Source: Alteromonas sp. RKMC-009
GTDB taxonomy: Bacteria > Pseudomonadota > Gammaproteobacteria > Enterobacterales > Alteromonadaceae
DNA: 64,000 nucleotides
Direction of reading: 5' to 3'
Assembly: GCF_003584565.2 (NCBI RefSeq)
Contig: NZ_CP031010.1
Location: 1,922,001-1,986,000, forward strand
Positions within the stretch are counted from its first letter, which is position 1, and every line of letters begins with the position of its first letter. Made by a program: the position numbers and the translations under genes. The notes beneath the pieces were generated by a model. The model made no database searches and was not told the origin of the DNA. It worked only from the letters and a program-made list of their open reading frames with translations. Shown here piece by piece: positions 52,415 to 62,252 of this stretch.

Positions 52415-53602
52415 CTAATATCCGGATTTTGCTTCCAGATGGCACAAAAATTCTTTTTGCAACCGGGTGGGGTGCCAGTTTTTTCTTAATGTGTAGCCAA
52501 TCTGTCTCGGTGCATCGCTCAGGGGCGTCGGGTTGACCGCCAGCAATCCTGCGGCAACATCAATTTCAACCTGGCGGGCAGGCAGGATGGCGGCGCGGTC
52601 GCTGTTGATTAGCAATCCGCGAATTGCCATCAGTGAGCTGCATTCAATCACTTCGTAAGCGTGATCGGGACAAATGGCTTGTAGCACATCACCAAAGGCC
52701 TTACGTGCAGGTGTACCTTCTTTTGCCGCAATCCACTTCAGTGATTGCCAGTCTTGTGTCGTGAGGGAGCATTTGGCGGCCAGCGGATGGTGACTGCCGG
52801 TCACAATTGACAGGTAATCATCAAACAAAGGGATCTGTTCAATATCGTCAGACAGGGCGGGGAAGCGCAGGGCGCCTACCAGTATATCAATATGTCCGTG
52901 CAGCAAGGCATGCAACTGCTCTTCATAAGGACCGTCGACAATGCTTATGTTGGCGCCCGGCGCTTCTTCAAGCAGAGCGAGTACAGCTTTGGGAACAATC
53001 TCAGACCGTGCGAGCGGTAAGCTGCCAATACGCACGCTACCCAGCTTTTCACCATTTAATTCTGCGACTTCATCCAGCCCCTGGCTGAGTTCTGAAAAAT
53101 ACAATGAGGCAATACGGGAAAACTGTCTGGCACGCCAGGTGGCCTCAACACCGGTGGGGGAGCGGTTGAACAGGGTTTGCTGGCACAAGGTTTCCAGATC
53201 ACGGATAGTTCTGTGAAGCGTGGGTTGAGACAAGTCCATTTTTACTGATGCAGCCGTGTAACTTTGCAATTCAACAATATGTACCAGAGCATCAAGTTGC
53301 CTTGCAGTGACCCCCCGCAGAAACGACGTTCTGCCATGCTTGTCGGCACTGAATAAAGTGGTGGCAAAGCTTTCCAGCAAACTGAAGGCACGGCCAAACC
53401 GGTTAAGAAAAACATCTCCCTCCGGGGTTACGAACATACCGGAGGAGGAACGGGTAAACAGCGTCCAGCCAATGCTCTCTTCCAGTTTTTTAATGCTTTG
53501 AGTAAGGGCAGATTGGGTGAGGTGCACTTGTCGGGCTGCTTCTGACAGATTGCAGTACTTTTTAATTTCAAGTGCACAGTGCAGGTGCCGGATATTCAAC
53601 AT
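52415..53602 (-). CDS. LysR-type regulator with two tandem HTH domains
   Basis: 395 residues from the ATG at 53602 (MLNIRHLHCALEI); a start at 53707 would add 35 residues unlike the family. Two complete LysR helix-turn-helix units follow one another: NLSEAARQVHLTQSALTQSI (about 17-36) and YTAASVKMDLSQPTLHRTI (about 110-128). A single LysR effector domain comes after (RIGSLPLARSEIVPKAVLAL onwards). Normal LysR proteins have one HTH and about 300 residues. Tandem-HTH members are known from regulators of gallate and protocatechuate 4,5-cleavage. It is divergent from exactly such genes, so it is the likely activator. Confidence 0.88.
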   Translation of the reverse strand: MLNIRHLHCALEIKKYCNLSEAARQVHLTQSALTQSIKKLEESIGWTLFTRSSSGMFVTPEGDVFLNRFGRAFSLLESFATTLFSADKHGRTSFLRGVTARQLDALVHIVELQSYTAASVKMDLSQPTLHRTIRDLETLCQQTLFNRSPTGVEATWRARQFSRIASLYFSELSQGLDEVAELNGEKLGSVRIGSLPLARSEIVPKAVLALLEEAPGANISIVDGPYEEQLHALLHGHIDILVGALRFPALSDDIEQIPLFDDYLSIVTGSHHPLAAKCSLTTQDWQSLKWIAAKEGTPARKAFGDVLQAICPDHAYEVIECSSLMAIRGLLINSDRAAILPARQVEIDVAAGLLAVNPTPLSDAPRQIGYTLRKNWHPTRLQKEFLCHLEAKSGY

Positions 53603-53734
53603 GGCATGGCAAACCAGTAGCGATTTTTTGCCATTATAGAAAAAAGTAATGATGCTGCACAGGTTTCTAAACGGCTTTTTAACATTTACCGGCGCATACT
53701 GAGCCACACCAAAAAGTCAGAAGGGTTAAAGGTT

Positions 53735-54427
53735 ATGGCAGTATGCGTTACGAATTGTCCACGTGCATCTGAGGACACGCTGAAAAAATATGAAGGCGCG
53801 GAAGTGGCTACCGTCCACGAAGCTCAGGGTCGCAAAGGTTTGCTGGCTGATTACATGCGTCCAATTTACCGCCCGGCCAGTATTTCCGGTACGGCTGTAA
53901 CCTGTCAGGTTGCCCCGGGTGACAACTGGATGATCCACGTTGCTGTTGAGCAGTGTCAGCCCGGAGATGTATTAGTTGTATCGCCCACCAGTCACTGCAT
54001 TGATGGTTTTTTTGGCGATTTGCTGGCTACCTCGTTAAAAGCCCGTGGCGTGAAAGGGTTAATCATTGACGGCGGTGTGCGTGATACCGCAACGCTCCAG
54101 GAAATGGAATTTCCCGTCTGGTCTAAAGCAATTTTTGCCCAGGGCACAGTGAAAGAAACCATCGCCAGCGTAAACGTGCCGGTGGTTTGTGCCGGCGCAC
54201 TGATTCATCCGGGCGACATTATTGTTGCCGATGACGATGGAGTCGTGGTTGTGCAGCGTAACGAAGCGGATGCAGTGCATGAAAAAGTACAGAAGCGTCT
54301 TGATAACGAAGCATCCAAACGGGATCGCCTGGCCGCCGGAGAACTGGGGCTGGATATTTACAATATGCGTGAGCGTCTGGCTGAAAAAGGCCTGAAATAT
54401 GTGTCTTACGAGGAGTACAGCAAGTGA
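53735..54427 (+). CDS. ligK: 4-carboxy-4-hydroxy-2-oxoadipate aldolase (RraA-like fold)
   Basis: 230 residues. It splits 4-carboxy-4-hydroxy-2-oxoadipate into pyruvate and oxaloacetate, the last step of the gallate and protocatechuate 4,5-cleavage pathways. The RraA-like fold is seen in [25 protein letters not shown], and the metal/substrate loop [17 protein letters not shown] (Arg and Asp of the GGxRD signature). It is the first gene of a tightly coupled three-gene operon divergent from the tandem-HTH LysR regulator. Gene name by pathway; galC is an equivalent name. Confidence 0.9.
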   Translation: MAVCVTNCPRASEDTLKKYEGAEVATVHEAQGRKGLLADYMRPIYRPASISGTAVTCQVAPGDNWMIHVAVEQCQPGDVLVVSPTSHCIDGFFGDLLATSLKARGVKGLIIDGGVRDTATLQEMEFPVWSKAIFAQGTVKETIASVNVPVVCAGALIHPGDIIVADDDGVVVVQRNEADAVHEKVQKRLDNEASKRDRLAAGELGLDIYNMRERLAEKGLKYVSYEEYSK

Positions 54428-55521
54428 AGGCCATTCCCTGCCATCTGATGCGCGGCGGAACGTCTAAAGGCTTGTATTTTCTGGCATCTTCGTTACCGGA
54501 AGATACCGTATTGCGGGACCAGGTTTTGCTGGCTGCAATGGGATCTCCGGATGACAGACAAATCGACGGTGTGGGCGGTGCCCATCCGTTGACCAGCAAG
54601 GTTGCAGTAGTCAGTCCGTCTACCAGAGACGATGCAGACGTGGATTATCTTTTCCTGCAGGTTGTGGTGGATAAAGCAGTGGTCAGTGATGGCCAGAATT
54701 GCGGAAATATTCTTGCAGGCGTGGGTCCTTTCGCGATTGAACAAGGCTTAATTGACGCACAGGAAGGTACCACCAGTGTGCGTATTCACATGGTGAATAC
54801 CGGTGGCCTTGCGGTAGCACAGGTCGAAGTTAAAGACGGAGCGCCGGTATATGAAGGTGATGCCCGTATTGACGGCGTGCCGGGCACGGCAGCGCCGGTT
54901 CTGATTGATTTCCTCGATGTTGCCGGAGCCAGTTGCGGCGCATTGTTTCCCACCGGCAACGCCAAAGATGTGATTGATGGTGTGGAAGTGACCTGTATCG
55001 ATAACGGCATGCCTGTTGTGCTGTTAAATGCCGCTGACTTTGGCTTAACAGGCGATGAGTCGCCTGCGGAAATTGAAAAAAATACCGGCGTTAAAGAACG
55101 CATTGAAAGCATCAGGTTAAAAGCGGGCCGGCAAATGAACCTTGGTGATGTAAGCGATAAAACTGTCCCTAAAATGTCGCTTATATCGGCCCCTGTCCGG
55201 GGTGGTTTGCTGAATACCCGTACCTTTATTCCACACCGTGTGCATGATGCCATAGGTGTACTGGGTTCGGTGAGTGTTGCTACAGCCTGCGTGGTGGACG
55301 GTTCCATCGCCTACGGCTACCTTAAAGGTTGTAGCGACTACTCCCGTCTTGAAATAGAACATCCGACCGGCAGTTTCACTGTGGCAATGGATGTGGAAGG
55401 CAGCGGTTCGCTGTCGACTTTAAAAATTAACCGTTCTGCGCTGTTGCGCACAGCCCGTTTGCTCATGCGGGGAGAAGTGCTGGTCGCAGACTCAGCTTTC
55501 TCTGCGCCCGGGAAACAATAA
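54424..55521 (+). CDS. galD: 4-oxalomesaconate tautomerase (PrpF-like)
   Basis: 365 residues from a GTG that overlaps the aldolase stop (GTGA). The PrpF/DAP-epimerase-like family signature is the N-terminal [15 protein letters not shown], with KVAVVSPS and later [13 protein letters not shown]. GalD isomerises the keto form of 4-oxalomesaconate, the gallate ring-cleavage product, so that hydration can follow. A related PrpF acts in propionate metabolism, but the flanking aldolase and hydratase favour the aromatic pathway. Confidence 0.88.
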   Translation: MKAIPCHLMRGGTSKGLYFLASSLPEDTVLRDQVLLAAMGSPDDRQIDGVGGAHPLTSKVAVVSPSTRDDADVDYLFLQVVVDKAVVSDGQNCGNILAGVGPFAIEQGLIDAQEGTTSVRIHMVNTGGLAVAQVEVKDGAPVYEGDARIDGVPGTAAPVLIDFLDVAGASCGALFPTGNAKDVIDGVEVTCIDNGMPVVLLNAADFGLTGDESPAEIEKNTGVKERIESIRLKAGRQMNLGDVSDKTVPKMSLISAPVRGGLLNTRTFIPHRVHDAIGVLGSVSVATACVVDGSIAYGYLKGCSDYSRLEIEHPTGSFTVAMDVEGSGSLSTLKINRSALLRTARLLMRGEVLVADSAFSAPGKQ

Positions 55522-55536
55522 GTTACAGGATTGATT

Positions 55537-56556
55537 ATGATTATTGATTGTCACGGCCATTACACAACGGCACCGGAACCACTTCAATTATTCCGTGATG
55601 CGCAACTGGCGGCGTTTAAGGCGGGTAAAGCGTTACCTGAAGTTCCTCATATTAGTGATGAGCAAATTCAGGAAAGTATTGAGAAAAACCAGCTTCGTTT
55701 GCTGATTGAGCGCGGTTCAGATATGACCATTTTTTCTCCCCGCGCGTCTGCCATGGCACACCACCTGGGGGACGAAGCCGTTTCTAAACAGTGGACCAGC
55801 GCATGTAATGATTTGATCAAGCGTGTGGTGGATTTATATCCGAAGCAATTTATCGGTGTTTGCCAGCTGCCACAATCACCGGGTGTGCCGATTAAAAATT
55901 CGGTGGATGAACTGGAACGTTGCGTGAACGAACTGGGTTTTGTTGGTTGTAACCTGAACCCGGATCCTTCCGGTGGTCACTGGACATCAAAGCCGCTGAC
56001 AGATGAAAGCTGGTATCCCTTCTACGAAAAAATGGTAGAACTGGATGTACCGGCAATGATTCACGTGTCCGGCTCCTGTAATGCCAACTTCCATGCTACC
56101 GGCGCTCACTATATGAACGCAGATACCACGGCATTCATGCAGTTCCTGCAGGGAAATCTGTTTAAAGAGTTTCCGGATCTGCGTTTTATCATTCCTCATG
56201 GTGGCGGCGCAGTGCCTTATCACTGGGGACGTTACCGTGGTCTTGCCGATATGCTGGAGCAGCCCCCGTTACGTGAGCATGTGATGAAAAATGTGTATTT
56301 TGACACGTGTGTGTATCACCAGCCGGGTATCGATTTACTGTTTGATGTTATCGATCTGGACAACATTCTGTTTGGTTCAGAAATGATTGGTGCTGTGCGC
56401 GGCATCGACCCGGAAACCGGTTACTACTTCGATGACACGAAACGTTATGTCGATGCGCTGGATTTAACTGAGGAACAACGAACGCAGGTTTACTCAGGGA
56501 ATGCCCGCCGTGTTTATCCCCGTCTGGATGCAAAACTGAAATCCATGGGGCTGTAA
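55537..56556 (+). CDS. ligJ: 4-oxalomesaconate hydratase (amidohydrolase superfamily)
   Basis: 339 residues from the ATG at 55537 (CAGGA upstream). An amidohydrolase barrel of the COG2159 type with the metal motif DCHGHYT, His in MIHVSGSC, FIIPHGGGAVPYHWGR and a late Glu in GSEMIGAV. LigJ adds water to 4-oxalomesaconate to give 4-carboxy-4-hydroxy-2-oxoadipate, the substrate of the aldolase in the same operon. It ends the operon. No dioxygenase gene that would form oxalomesaconate is in the window. Confidence 0.9.
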   Translation: MIIDCHGHYTTAPEPLQLFRDAQLAAFKAGKALPEVPHISDEQIQESIEKNQLRLLIERGSDMTIFSPRASAMAHHLGDEAVSKQWTSACNDLIKRVVDLYPKQFIGVCQLPQSPGVPIKNSVDELERCVNELGFVGCNLNPDPSGGHWTSKPLTDESWYPFYEKMVELDVPAMIHVSGSCNANFHATGAHYMNADTTAFMQFLQGNLFKEFPDLRFIIPHGGGAVPYHWGRYRGLADMLEQPPLREHVMKNVYFDTCVYHQPGIDLLFDVIDLDNILFGSEMIGAVRGIDPETGYYFDDTKRYVDALDLTEEQRTQVYSGNARRVYPRLDAKLKSMGL

Positions 56557-56563
56557 TTCAGAT

Positions 56564-56595
56564 AAAAAAATACCGCCGGGATGAGCTCCGGCGGT
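56564..56595 (-). terminator. Terminator between ligJ and the patatin gene
   Basis: ACCGCCGG-N8-CCGGCGGT stem with a seven-T run on the minus strand (56564-56570). It ends the patatin transcript and by position may also stop ligJ. Confidence 0.8.
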
Positions 56596-56707
56596 CTAAG
56601 GGTCCTGCCTTTTGGCTGGAGGAGTAGTACCAGGTTGAAAATTAACAGGCTCAATTCTCAAAAGGTGAAACCATCTTAATGCAAATGAGAATGTTTATCA
56701 ATAAGAT

Positions 56708-57700
56708 TTAGCCGAAAAGTCCGGGTAAATCGCAACTGTCTCTTTTCCCCAAATCTCCGGTACTGGTTTCCAGCCATTGCTCAGCGGTTTTTATGCCTTC
56801 CTCCTTCAGTTCCAGAAGGAACGCCCGTGAATTGTCGTACTTACTCATCTGGTCAAGGGCAGACATTAATTCACTGTTTTCTATGATGTGGGTACGGGTG
56901 GCCCGTATACGTTTCTCAAAATCTCCGGAAACCCAGCCCCACCGTTGAGACGAGGTTTTAATGTCCAGTATTGAGCGCATCTCCCGCAAGAAAGCACAGT
57001 GAAATGTGAGTTCACTGATGCGGTCACTGATTTCTTCCGTACGGACAGGCAGTGCTCCCCGTTGTAACGGTTGCAGCAGTACAATCAGAACATCCTGAGC
57101 GTCACAACTGTGGATCAACGGAAAGATAGCCGGATTGGCCGCGTAGCCACCGTCCCAGTAGTGCTTATTATTTATCGTCACCGCTTTGTATACGTTGGGC
57201 AAACAGGCGGAAGCCAGAACGTGACTGACGGTCAGTTCCTGTTCATTAAAGAGTTCCAGTTTTCCCGTCGTCACTTCAGTTGCGGCAATGAATAAGCGAA
57301 AAGGGGAGTGGTGCTGCAGTGCTTTGAAATCAGTAATTTCATCGAGCACATCCCGCAGCGGGTTGATGTCCATCGTATTGATGTCGTAGGGGGAAAAATG
57401 TTGAAACATGCTCATCCACCATTTGTTCAGTGATTGTTCCAATATTTTCGGCATGGGCATCTGTATACCTTTGTCAGCGATGGCTTCCCAGAATGCATCC
57501 AGTTGCGTCGCTGCACCCCGGCGACCGTCTTTACGCCAGCCTTCAGCCAGCATTACAGCATTCATTGCGCCGGCACTGGTGCCGCTGATGCCGTCAAACT
57601 CCAGCCACTCTTCTTCCAGCAGCCTGATTAACACTCCCCAGGTGAAAGCACCGTGGGCCCCGCCACCCTGTAAAGCGAGATTTATCTTCAGTGGTTTCAT
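56708..57700 (-). CDS. Patatin-like phospholipase
   Basis: 330 residues. The oxyanion loop LQGGGAHGAF, the nucleophile GTSAG (Ser in a Ser-Asp dyad) and DGGYAANP with the catalytic Asp are all present. Patatin-like proteins hydrolyse phospholipids or related acyl esters; no signal peptide or membrane segment is seen, so it is probably cytoplasmic. It stands alone between terminators. Confidence 0.9.
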   Translation of the reverse strand: MKPLKINLALQGGGAHGAFTWGVLIRLLEEEWLEFDGISGTSAGAMNAVMLAEGWRKDGRRGAATQLDAFWEAIADKGIQMPMPKILEQSLNKWWMSMFQHFSPYDINTMDINPLRDVLDEITDFKALQHHSPFRLFIAATEVTTGKLELFNEQELTVSHVLASACLPNVYKAVTINNKHYWDGGYAANPAIFPLIHSCDAQDVLIVLLQPLQRGALPVRTEEISDRISELTFHCAFLREMRSILDIKTSSQRWGWVSGDFEKRIRATRTHIIENSELMSALDQMSKYDNSRAFLLELKEEGIKTAEQWLETSTGDLGKRDSCDLPGLFG

Positions 57701-57853
57701 CGCCTGTTCCTTAAGTTATGCTGCTATGCAGCATTTTCAGGATAGCATACGGTTCTGCCCGGGGTTTAGTGCAAAATTGAATAAAAAATAAACATCTCAG
57801 GTGGGGAGGGGGAAACGGACAGCCTTATCCGGCTATCCGGTAAACAGGTATTA

Positions 57854-59227
57854 TCAGCTTCTGGCTGACCAGGGACCAGTTATTGCAACGGTTCTGGCTG
57901 GTGAATATAAATTAACAAACAGGGTACTGCCGTCCGGTGAGAAGCATGCGCCGGCAAGTTCAGTTTGATCATGTAAGCGGGCAAAAGGATACACGCTGCC
58001 ATCAGGGGTTACACCCCGCAGATGGTTGTCAACGACCTCTGTGTACTGATCTTCACAAACAATTAAGTCACCAAAAGGTGCAACAGTAAGATTGTCGCCA
58101 AAGTTAAACAGAGATTTATCTGTACTTTCCAGGAACAATTGCAGCCGGCCCGGCTTAGCTGCTTCGTGTTCTGTGCCTTCAGACGCAGAAGGCTGATAGC
58201 GCATAATTTGTCCCAGTTGCTTCTTGCCGCCATTGGTACAGCAAAAATAGAGTTCACCGTCTCCCCAGTGAATCCCCTCACCACGGGCAAACAGGGCTGC
58301 GCCGTCTGCATATCCCCGTTTACGGAGATCATCTTCCGGACTCTCCGGGTCTGTCAAATCTATCCAGCTGGCGTCGAGCCATTGTTGCAGCGGCATTGCC
58401 GGGTTAACCCAGTTGCGGCTGTCGTAACCCGGACTGGCTTTTATTGCCAGTGCCTGAAGTCTGCCACCTTTGATAAGATCGCCGGGCACATCGGGAATAA
58501 AGCGGTAGAACAGGCTGTCTCCCCGGTCTTCCGTCATGTAAACAATACCGGTGCGGGGATCTACCGCTGCAGCTTCATGGTTAAACCGGCCCATGGCTTT
58601 AAGCGGCTGAGGTGAGACAAGGGTTTGTGCTGTTGAGGGGACTTCAAAAACCCAGCCGTGGTCTTTACTGTTATAAGCCGACGGCTTATCAATACTCTCT
58701 TCGCAAGTGAGCCAGCTGCCCCAGGGAGTAATGCCACCGGAACAGTTCCGGATTGTGCCGCATAAACTCACATGCTGGCTTTCTGTTTCACCGGTGATTA
58801 AGTTATACACCATGGTAGTCGTGCCACCGGGCAGTGCATTCCCGTCGGGGGCGGTGTCGTAGGCGTTTGCAGTTTTGTGCGAGGCAACCGATGCAGGCTG
58901 TAAGATCCGGTCTTTCGGGGTAAGTTCATGGTTTCTCACCAGAGCCACACGTTGTTCATCCAGTTTGAAACAGCCCATTCCGTCAGCTTTATCCGGCACA
59001 TTCAGGCCGTCAGACATGGCCTGGCCCAGCGCCGAAATGACTTTATAAGTAAAGCCTTCCGGTAAATCCAGCAGGGAAGCCGGATCCGGTTTCAGCGGGC
59101 CAAACCCGGTCGCAGCACGCAGTCCGCCTGCGGCATGCTGAGTAGCTGCATTTGCGAGCCCGCCGAATGCGCTGCTGCCTGCAGACAGAGCCGCCAGGCC
59201 AAAGGTGAATTGTCGTCTTGTTATCAT
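57854..59227 (-). CDS. PhoX/DUF839-family phosphatase-like protein
   Basis: 457 residues from the ATG at 59227. The start MITRRQFTFGLAALSAGSSA is a Tat signal (R-R-x-F). The mature chain matches the DUF839/PhoX family: VRNHELTPKD, GGTTTMVYNL, SLCGTIRNCSGGITPWGSWLTCEES, and a six-bladed calcium-rich propeller is expected. PhoX enzymes release phosphate from esters in the periplasm using Ca and Fe. No Pho box was recognised upstream, so another substrate or control is possible. Confidence 0.85.
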   Translation of the reverse strand: MITRRQFTFGLAALSAGSSAFGGLANAATQHAAGGLRAATGFGPLKPDPASLLDLPEGFTYKVISALGQAMSDGLNVPDKADGMGCFKLDEQRVALVRNHELTPKDRILQPASVASHKTANAYDTAPDGNALPGGTTTMVYNLITGETESQHVSLCGTIRNCSGGITPWGSWLTCEESIDKPSAYNSKDHGWVFEVPSTAQTLVSPQPLKAMGRFNHEAAAVDPRTGIVYMTEDRGDSLFYRFIPDVPGDLIKGGRLQALAIKASPGYDSRNWVNPAMPLQQWLDASWIDLTDPESPEDDLRKRGYADGAALFARGEGIHWGDGELYFCCTNGGKKQLGQIMRYQPSASEGTEHEAAKPGRLQLFLESTDKSLFNFGDNLTVAPFGDLIVCEDQYTEVVDNHLRGVTPDGSVYPFARLHDQTELAGACFSPDGSTLFVNLYSPARTVAITGPWSARS

Positions 59228-59240
59228 TATTGTGTTCTCA

Positions 59241-59275
59241 TAAAAAAAGGTATTGTTACAATATAACAATACCTT
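59241..59275 (-). terminator. A+T-rich terminator (or operator) between the M14 peptidase and PhoX genes
   Basis: A perfect 12-bp inverted repeat AAGGTATTGTTA-CAATA-TAACAATACCTT (59247-59275). On the minus strand it is followed by seven Ts, like a rho-independent terminator 59 bp past the M14 gene. It also lies 20 bp before the PhoX start, so an operator role is an alternative. Confidence 0.65.
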
Positions 59276-59333
59276 AATTCTTCATGCCAGTCTGTTACGT
59301 TAAGATGAAACCGTAACAAGATTAACCGTCAGA

Positions 59334-62042
59334 TCAGCGTCGTGGTGATGCATGCGCTGCACCACGGAATATAGCATTCAATAGCATGACGTTCAGACCA
59401 TCCATATATGCGCGGCTTGAAGGGTCCTGGGTAAAACCTATCACCATGCCTTCGCCGGACGGTTGCACCATCAGAAATGGCTTATAAGCCAGCTGTTCAC
59501 GGTTCTCGTCCCATAAGTATCCTGATGCGAGCAGCTCATCAGCACCTTTGTACCAGGCAACATTTTTTCCGGCATCCAGTTTCATGGGGGCAAAAATAGT
59601 ATTGCCTGTTACCAGCGAAACCACTTCAGGTTTAACCCCTGCGGTAAGCCAGTGCTCCTGGTCCACTTCAACCTTCGCAAGGATTCCGGCGACGTAATCA
59701 GGTGAACGCTGGTCGTTTTCAATGCGACGTATAAGTTGCGATTTATCAGTAATATGTGAACCGGCAACATGACCACGATGATCTGCCTGTTCATCTGCTT
59801 CCACCGTTTTATCGTTAAAGCTGTATTCCAGGTCTGCATCCAGCAAGCCGTTATCCGGTGAGGCTGCAAAAGCGGTTGCCTGTGCAAAAGTGATTAACAC
59901 ACCTCCCTGTTTTACCCAGCTCTTGAGGTTTTCAGCGCCGCGCTGGCCTAAGGCTCCGTCGTACCAGCCTGCGGGCAAAATGATCACCTGATAGTGGTTG
60001 AGGTTTCTGCTTGCCAGCATATCTGTCCGGATTGCGGTGACCGGATAGTTAAACTGCCTCTCAATAACAAAGCGGGTGCTGCCGGCGCTCAGTGAGCTGG
60101 TGGGAGAATCCCAGGCCATAGCAATATTGGGTGCTGACATCACCGGTGTACTGCGGCTGCCGAAGCTGGGACCGTCAGTTACCCAGCTGCTGTCAGTGCC
60201 TGTTACCAGCGCGCCGGTTTGTGCTGCAAGCGCGGCAATCTTTTCACTGGTGCCTTCGCCATTGGCTTTCACTTCAATAATTAATGTGCCGGCCGGAAAC
60301 CGGCGCTTATCGTCGAGAGTGAAGGCTTCGTCAGCACTTTTCAAATGGATCCCCTGTTGCAGCGCGGCTGTCAGAAAACGGCCGGCTGCGGCATCACCCC
60401 AGGGCACCAGCCAGGCCACACTGGCGTCCGGTTTATCCACATTGCCTTTCAGGGGCATATCAGGTGTCACGTAGCTGCCTTTTACAGATAAACCATCATC
60501 ACAACTATCGGTTTTGACATTGAATAACAATGGCAGAGACCAGGCTGTTACATCATAAATTTCATCGTCCAGCTTGCGGGCCCGGCGCCGTTCCTGCTCT
60601 TTGATGAATGATTCCGCCATATCGACCTGGCGGGTAAAGGTAGTTTTCACAAACCGGCCACGGGGCTGGGCAGTATCAATGATATAGGCACCTTTGTTAT
60701 ACCGTGTGCCGCATGCTTTAAATGATTCGCCTGCCTGTTTTACTTCGACACCGTGGGTCGCCATTAATGTAGCCAGACGGTGGCTGCCGGCACGATCGGT
60801 GGTTGCCGGAATAATAAAGGTACGCTCGTCATCTTTTTTACCGGCTTCTATAGCATTAACCTGATACTGATAAAAATCGTTAAGGATTTTCTCACGGTTA
60901 TCCGCGGCTGCCTCGAGGGTAGAAAGGGAAGCAACAAAGTGCTTTTGCACAGGATCCCGATAGTGATTCACTTTGCCGTCTTTATTTCTGAATGTCATTC
61001 CACGGGTAGAAGCCACTTCATAGGTGGCAGCAGACGCCCCGTAAAAAGTAGGCCAGCTGTCACCATAGCCCGGATAAAATGCGTCATAGACTTCGCGGGT
61101 AAAATAGTCAAAACCCATGCGGTCAAAATGTTTACCGTTGTTTCTGCCTATTAAATCGTTATTGTCGAGCTGTGCCTGCTGCATATGCGGGTTGATCGGG
61201 CTCGCTGCCGGCACGAAAAAGTAGGTGGAGTCACTGCCCATTTCGTGTAAATCAATGACTACCGTTGGCTTGAAGTGGTTCAGGGCATTCACCCGGCCCA
61301 GCGTTTCAGGCTGGGTAATGGCAAGCCAGTCGCGGTTCATGTCAAACAGATAGTGGTTACTTCTGCCCCTGGGCCATGGCTCATTCTGATCGACGCTCAG
61401 GCGATCATCGCTGTCCTGTAAGCCGGTGGAGGAATAGTAATTGTGCGTAAACCGGGTGCGGCCATCGGGGTTCTGCAACGGGTCGATAAAGACCAGTGTG
61501 TTTTTTAGCACCTTCGCCGTTAACGGGTCATTCTGTGCTGCCAGCAAGTGATAAGCCGTCATCATTGCGGCATCGGTACTGCTGATTTCGTTACCGTGAA
61601 CACCGTGCTGAAGCCATACCGACGAGGGCAGGGAAGCAATGAGCTTATTAGCTTCATCACGGGAAGTTTTTCGCGGGTCGGCCAGGCGGTTCATATTTGC
61701 TGCGAACTGCTCCAGGTCTTTAATATGCTCAGGCGAACCGATAGCGACATAAATAAGCGCACGGCCCTCCCAGCTTTCTGCGTATTCAACCAGATGGACC
61801 CGCTCCGGAGCAGCTTCCGCCAGTGCTTTGAAATAGGTCAGCATATCACTGTGGGTCGTGATGCGTTCGCCGGTGTTATACCCGAGCACCGATTTTACCG
61901 TGGGGATGGACGGGCTGTACTGTGCGCCCGGCCACATTTCAAAACTGTCTGTTTGCTGGGGCGTGCTTGCAATAGCTTTTCCTGCACTGAAGCACAAAGA
62001 GGCTGTGAGTGCAGAAATGGTGAATAAGTGTCTGAGTGTCAT
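59334..62042 (-). CDS. Secreted M14-family zinc carboxypeptidase
   Basis: 902 residues with a signal peptide (ending GKAIA). The M14 zinc site is intact: HGVHGNEIS (His and Glu ligands) and VIDLHEMGSDSTYF (third ligand), with a candidate catalytic Glu in TYEVASTRG. The catalytic domain covers about residues 60-380; the remaining ~500 residues include a glutamine-amidotransferase-like region (VILPAGWYDGALG). It probably trims peptides outside the cytoplasm. The gene is divergent from fadL. Confidence 0.88.
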   Translation of the reverse strand: MTLRHLFTISALTASLCFSAGKAIASTPQQTDSFEMWPGAQYSPSIPTVKSVLGYNTGERITTHSDMLTYFKALAEAAPERVHLVEYAESWEGRALIYVAIGSPEHIKDLEQFAANMNRLADPRKTSRDEANKLIASLPSSVWLQHGVHGNEISSTDAAMMTAYHLLAAQNDPLTAKVLKNTLVFIDPLQNPDGRTRFTHNYYSSTGLQDSDDRLSVDQNEPWPRGRSNHYLFDMNRDWLAITQPETLGRVNALNHFKPTVVIDLHEMGSDSTYFFVPAASPINPHMQQAQLDNNDLIGRNNGKHFDRMGFDYFTREVYDAFYPGYGDSWPTFYGASAATYEVASTRGMTFRNKDGKVNHYRDPVQKHFVASLSTLEAAADNREKILNDFYQYQVNAIEAGKKDDERTFIIPATTDRAGSHRLATLMATHGVEVKQAGESFKACGTRYNKGAYIIDTAQPRGRFVKTTFTRQVDMAESFIKEQERRRARKLDDEIYDVTAWSLPLLFNVKTDSCDDGLSVKGSYVTPDMPLKGNVDKPDASVAWLVPWGDAAAGRFLTAALQQGIHLKSADEAFTLDDKRRFPAGTLIIEVKANGEGTSEKIAALAAQTGALVTGTDSSWVTDGPSFGSRSTPVMSAPNIAMAWDSPTSSLSAGSTRFVIERQFNYPVTAIRTDMLASRNLNHYQVIILPAGWYDGALGQRGAENLKSWVKQGGVLITFAQATAFAASPDNGLLDADLEYSFNDKTVEADEQADHRGHVAGSHITDKSQLIRRIENDQRSPDYVAGILAKVEVDQEHWLTAGVKPEVVSLVTGNTIFAPMKLDAGKNVAWYKGADELLASGYLWDENREQLAYKPFLMVQPSGEGMVIGFTQDPSSRAYMDGLNVMLLNAIFRGAAHASPRR

Positions 62043-62252
62043 GATTTTCCCGGTCAGATATTTTTATTATGCAAAGTGAATCATAGCAATTAAAAGCACC
62101 CCGCAACATTTCCCTTATCAGTGGTTTTCAGGGCTTTATCGAATCGTTTTGCTGTAATTCGTCTTAAAAATAAGCATTTACATTTGTTTTACTTGAAGGT
62201 AACCGGTCGTACCAGTAGGATGCGGCCCTTTTTCAATAATCATAGAGTTTTT

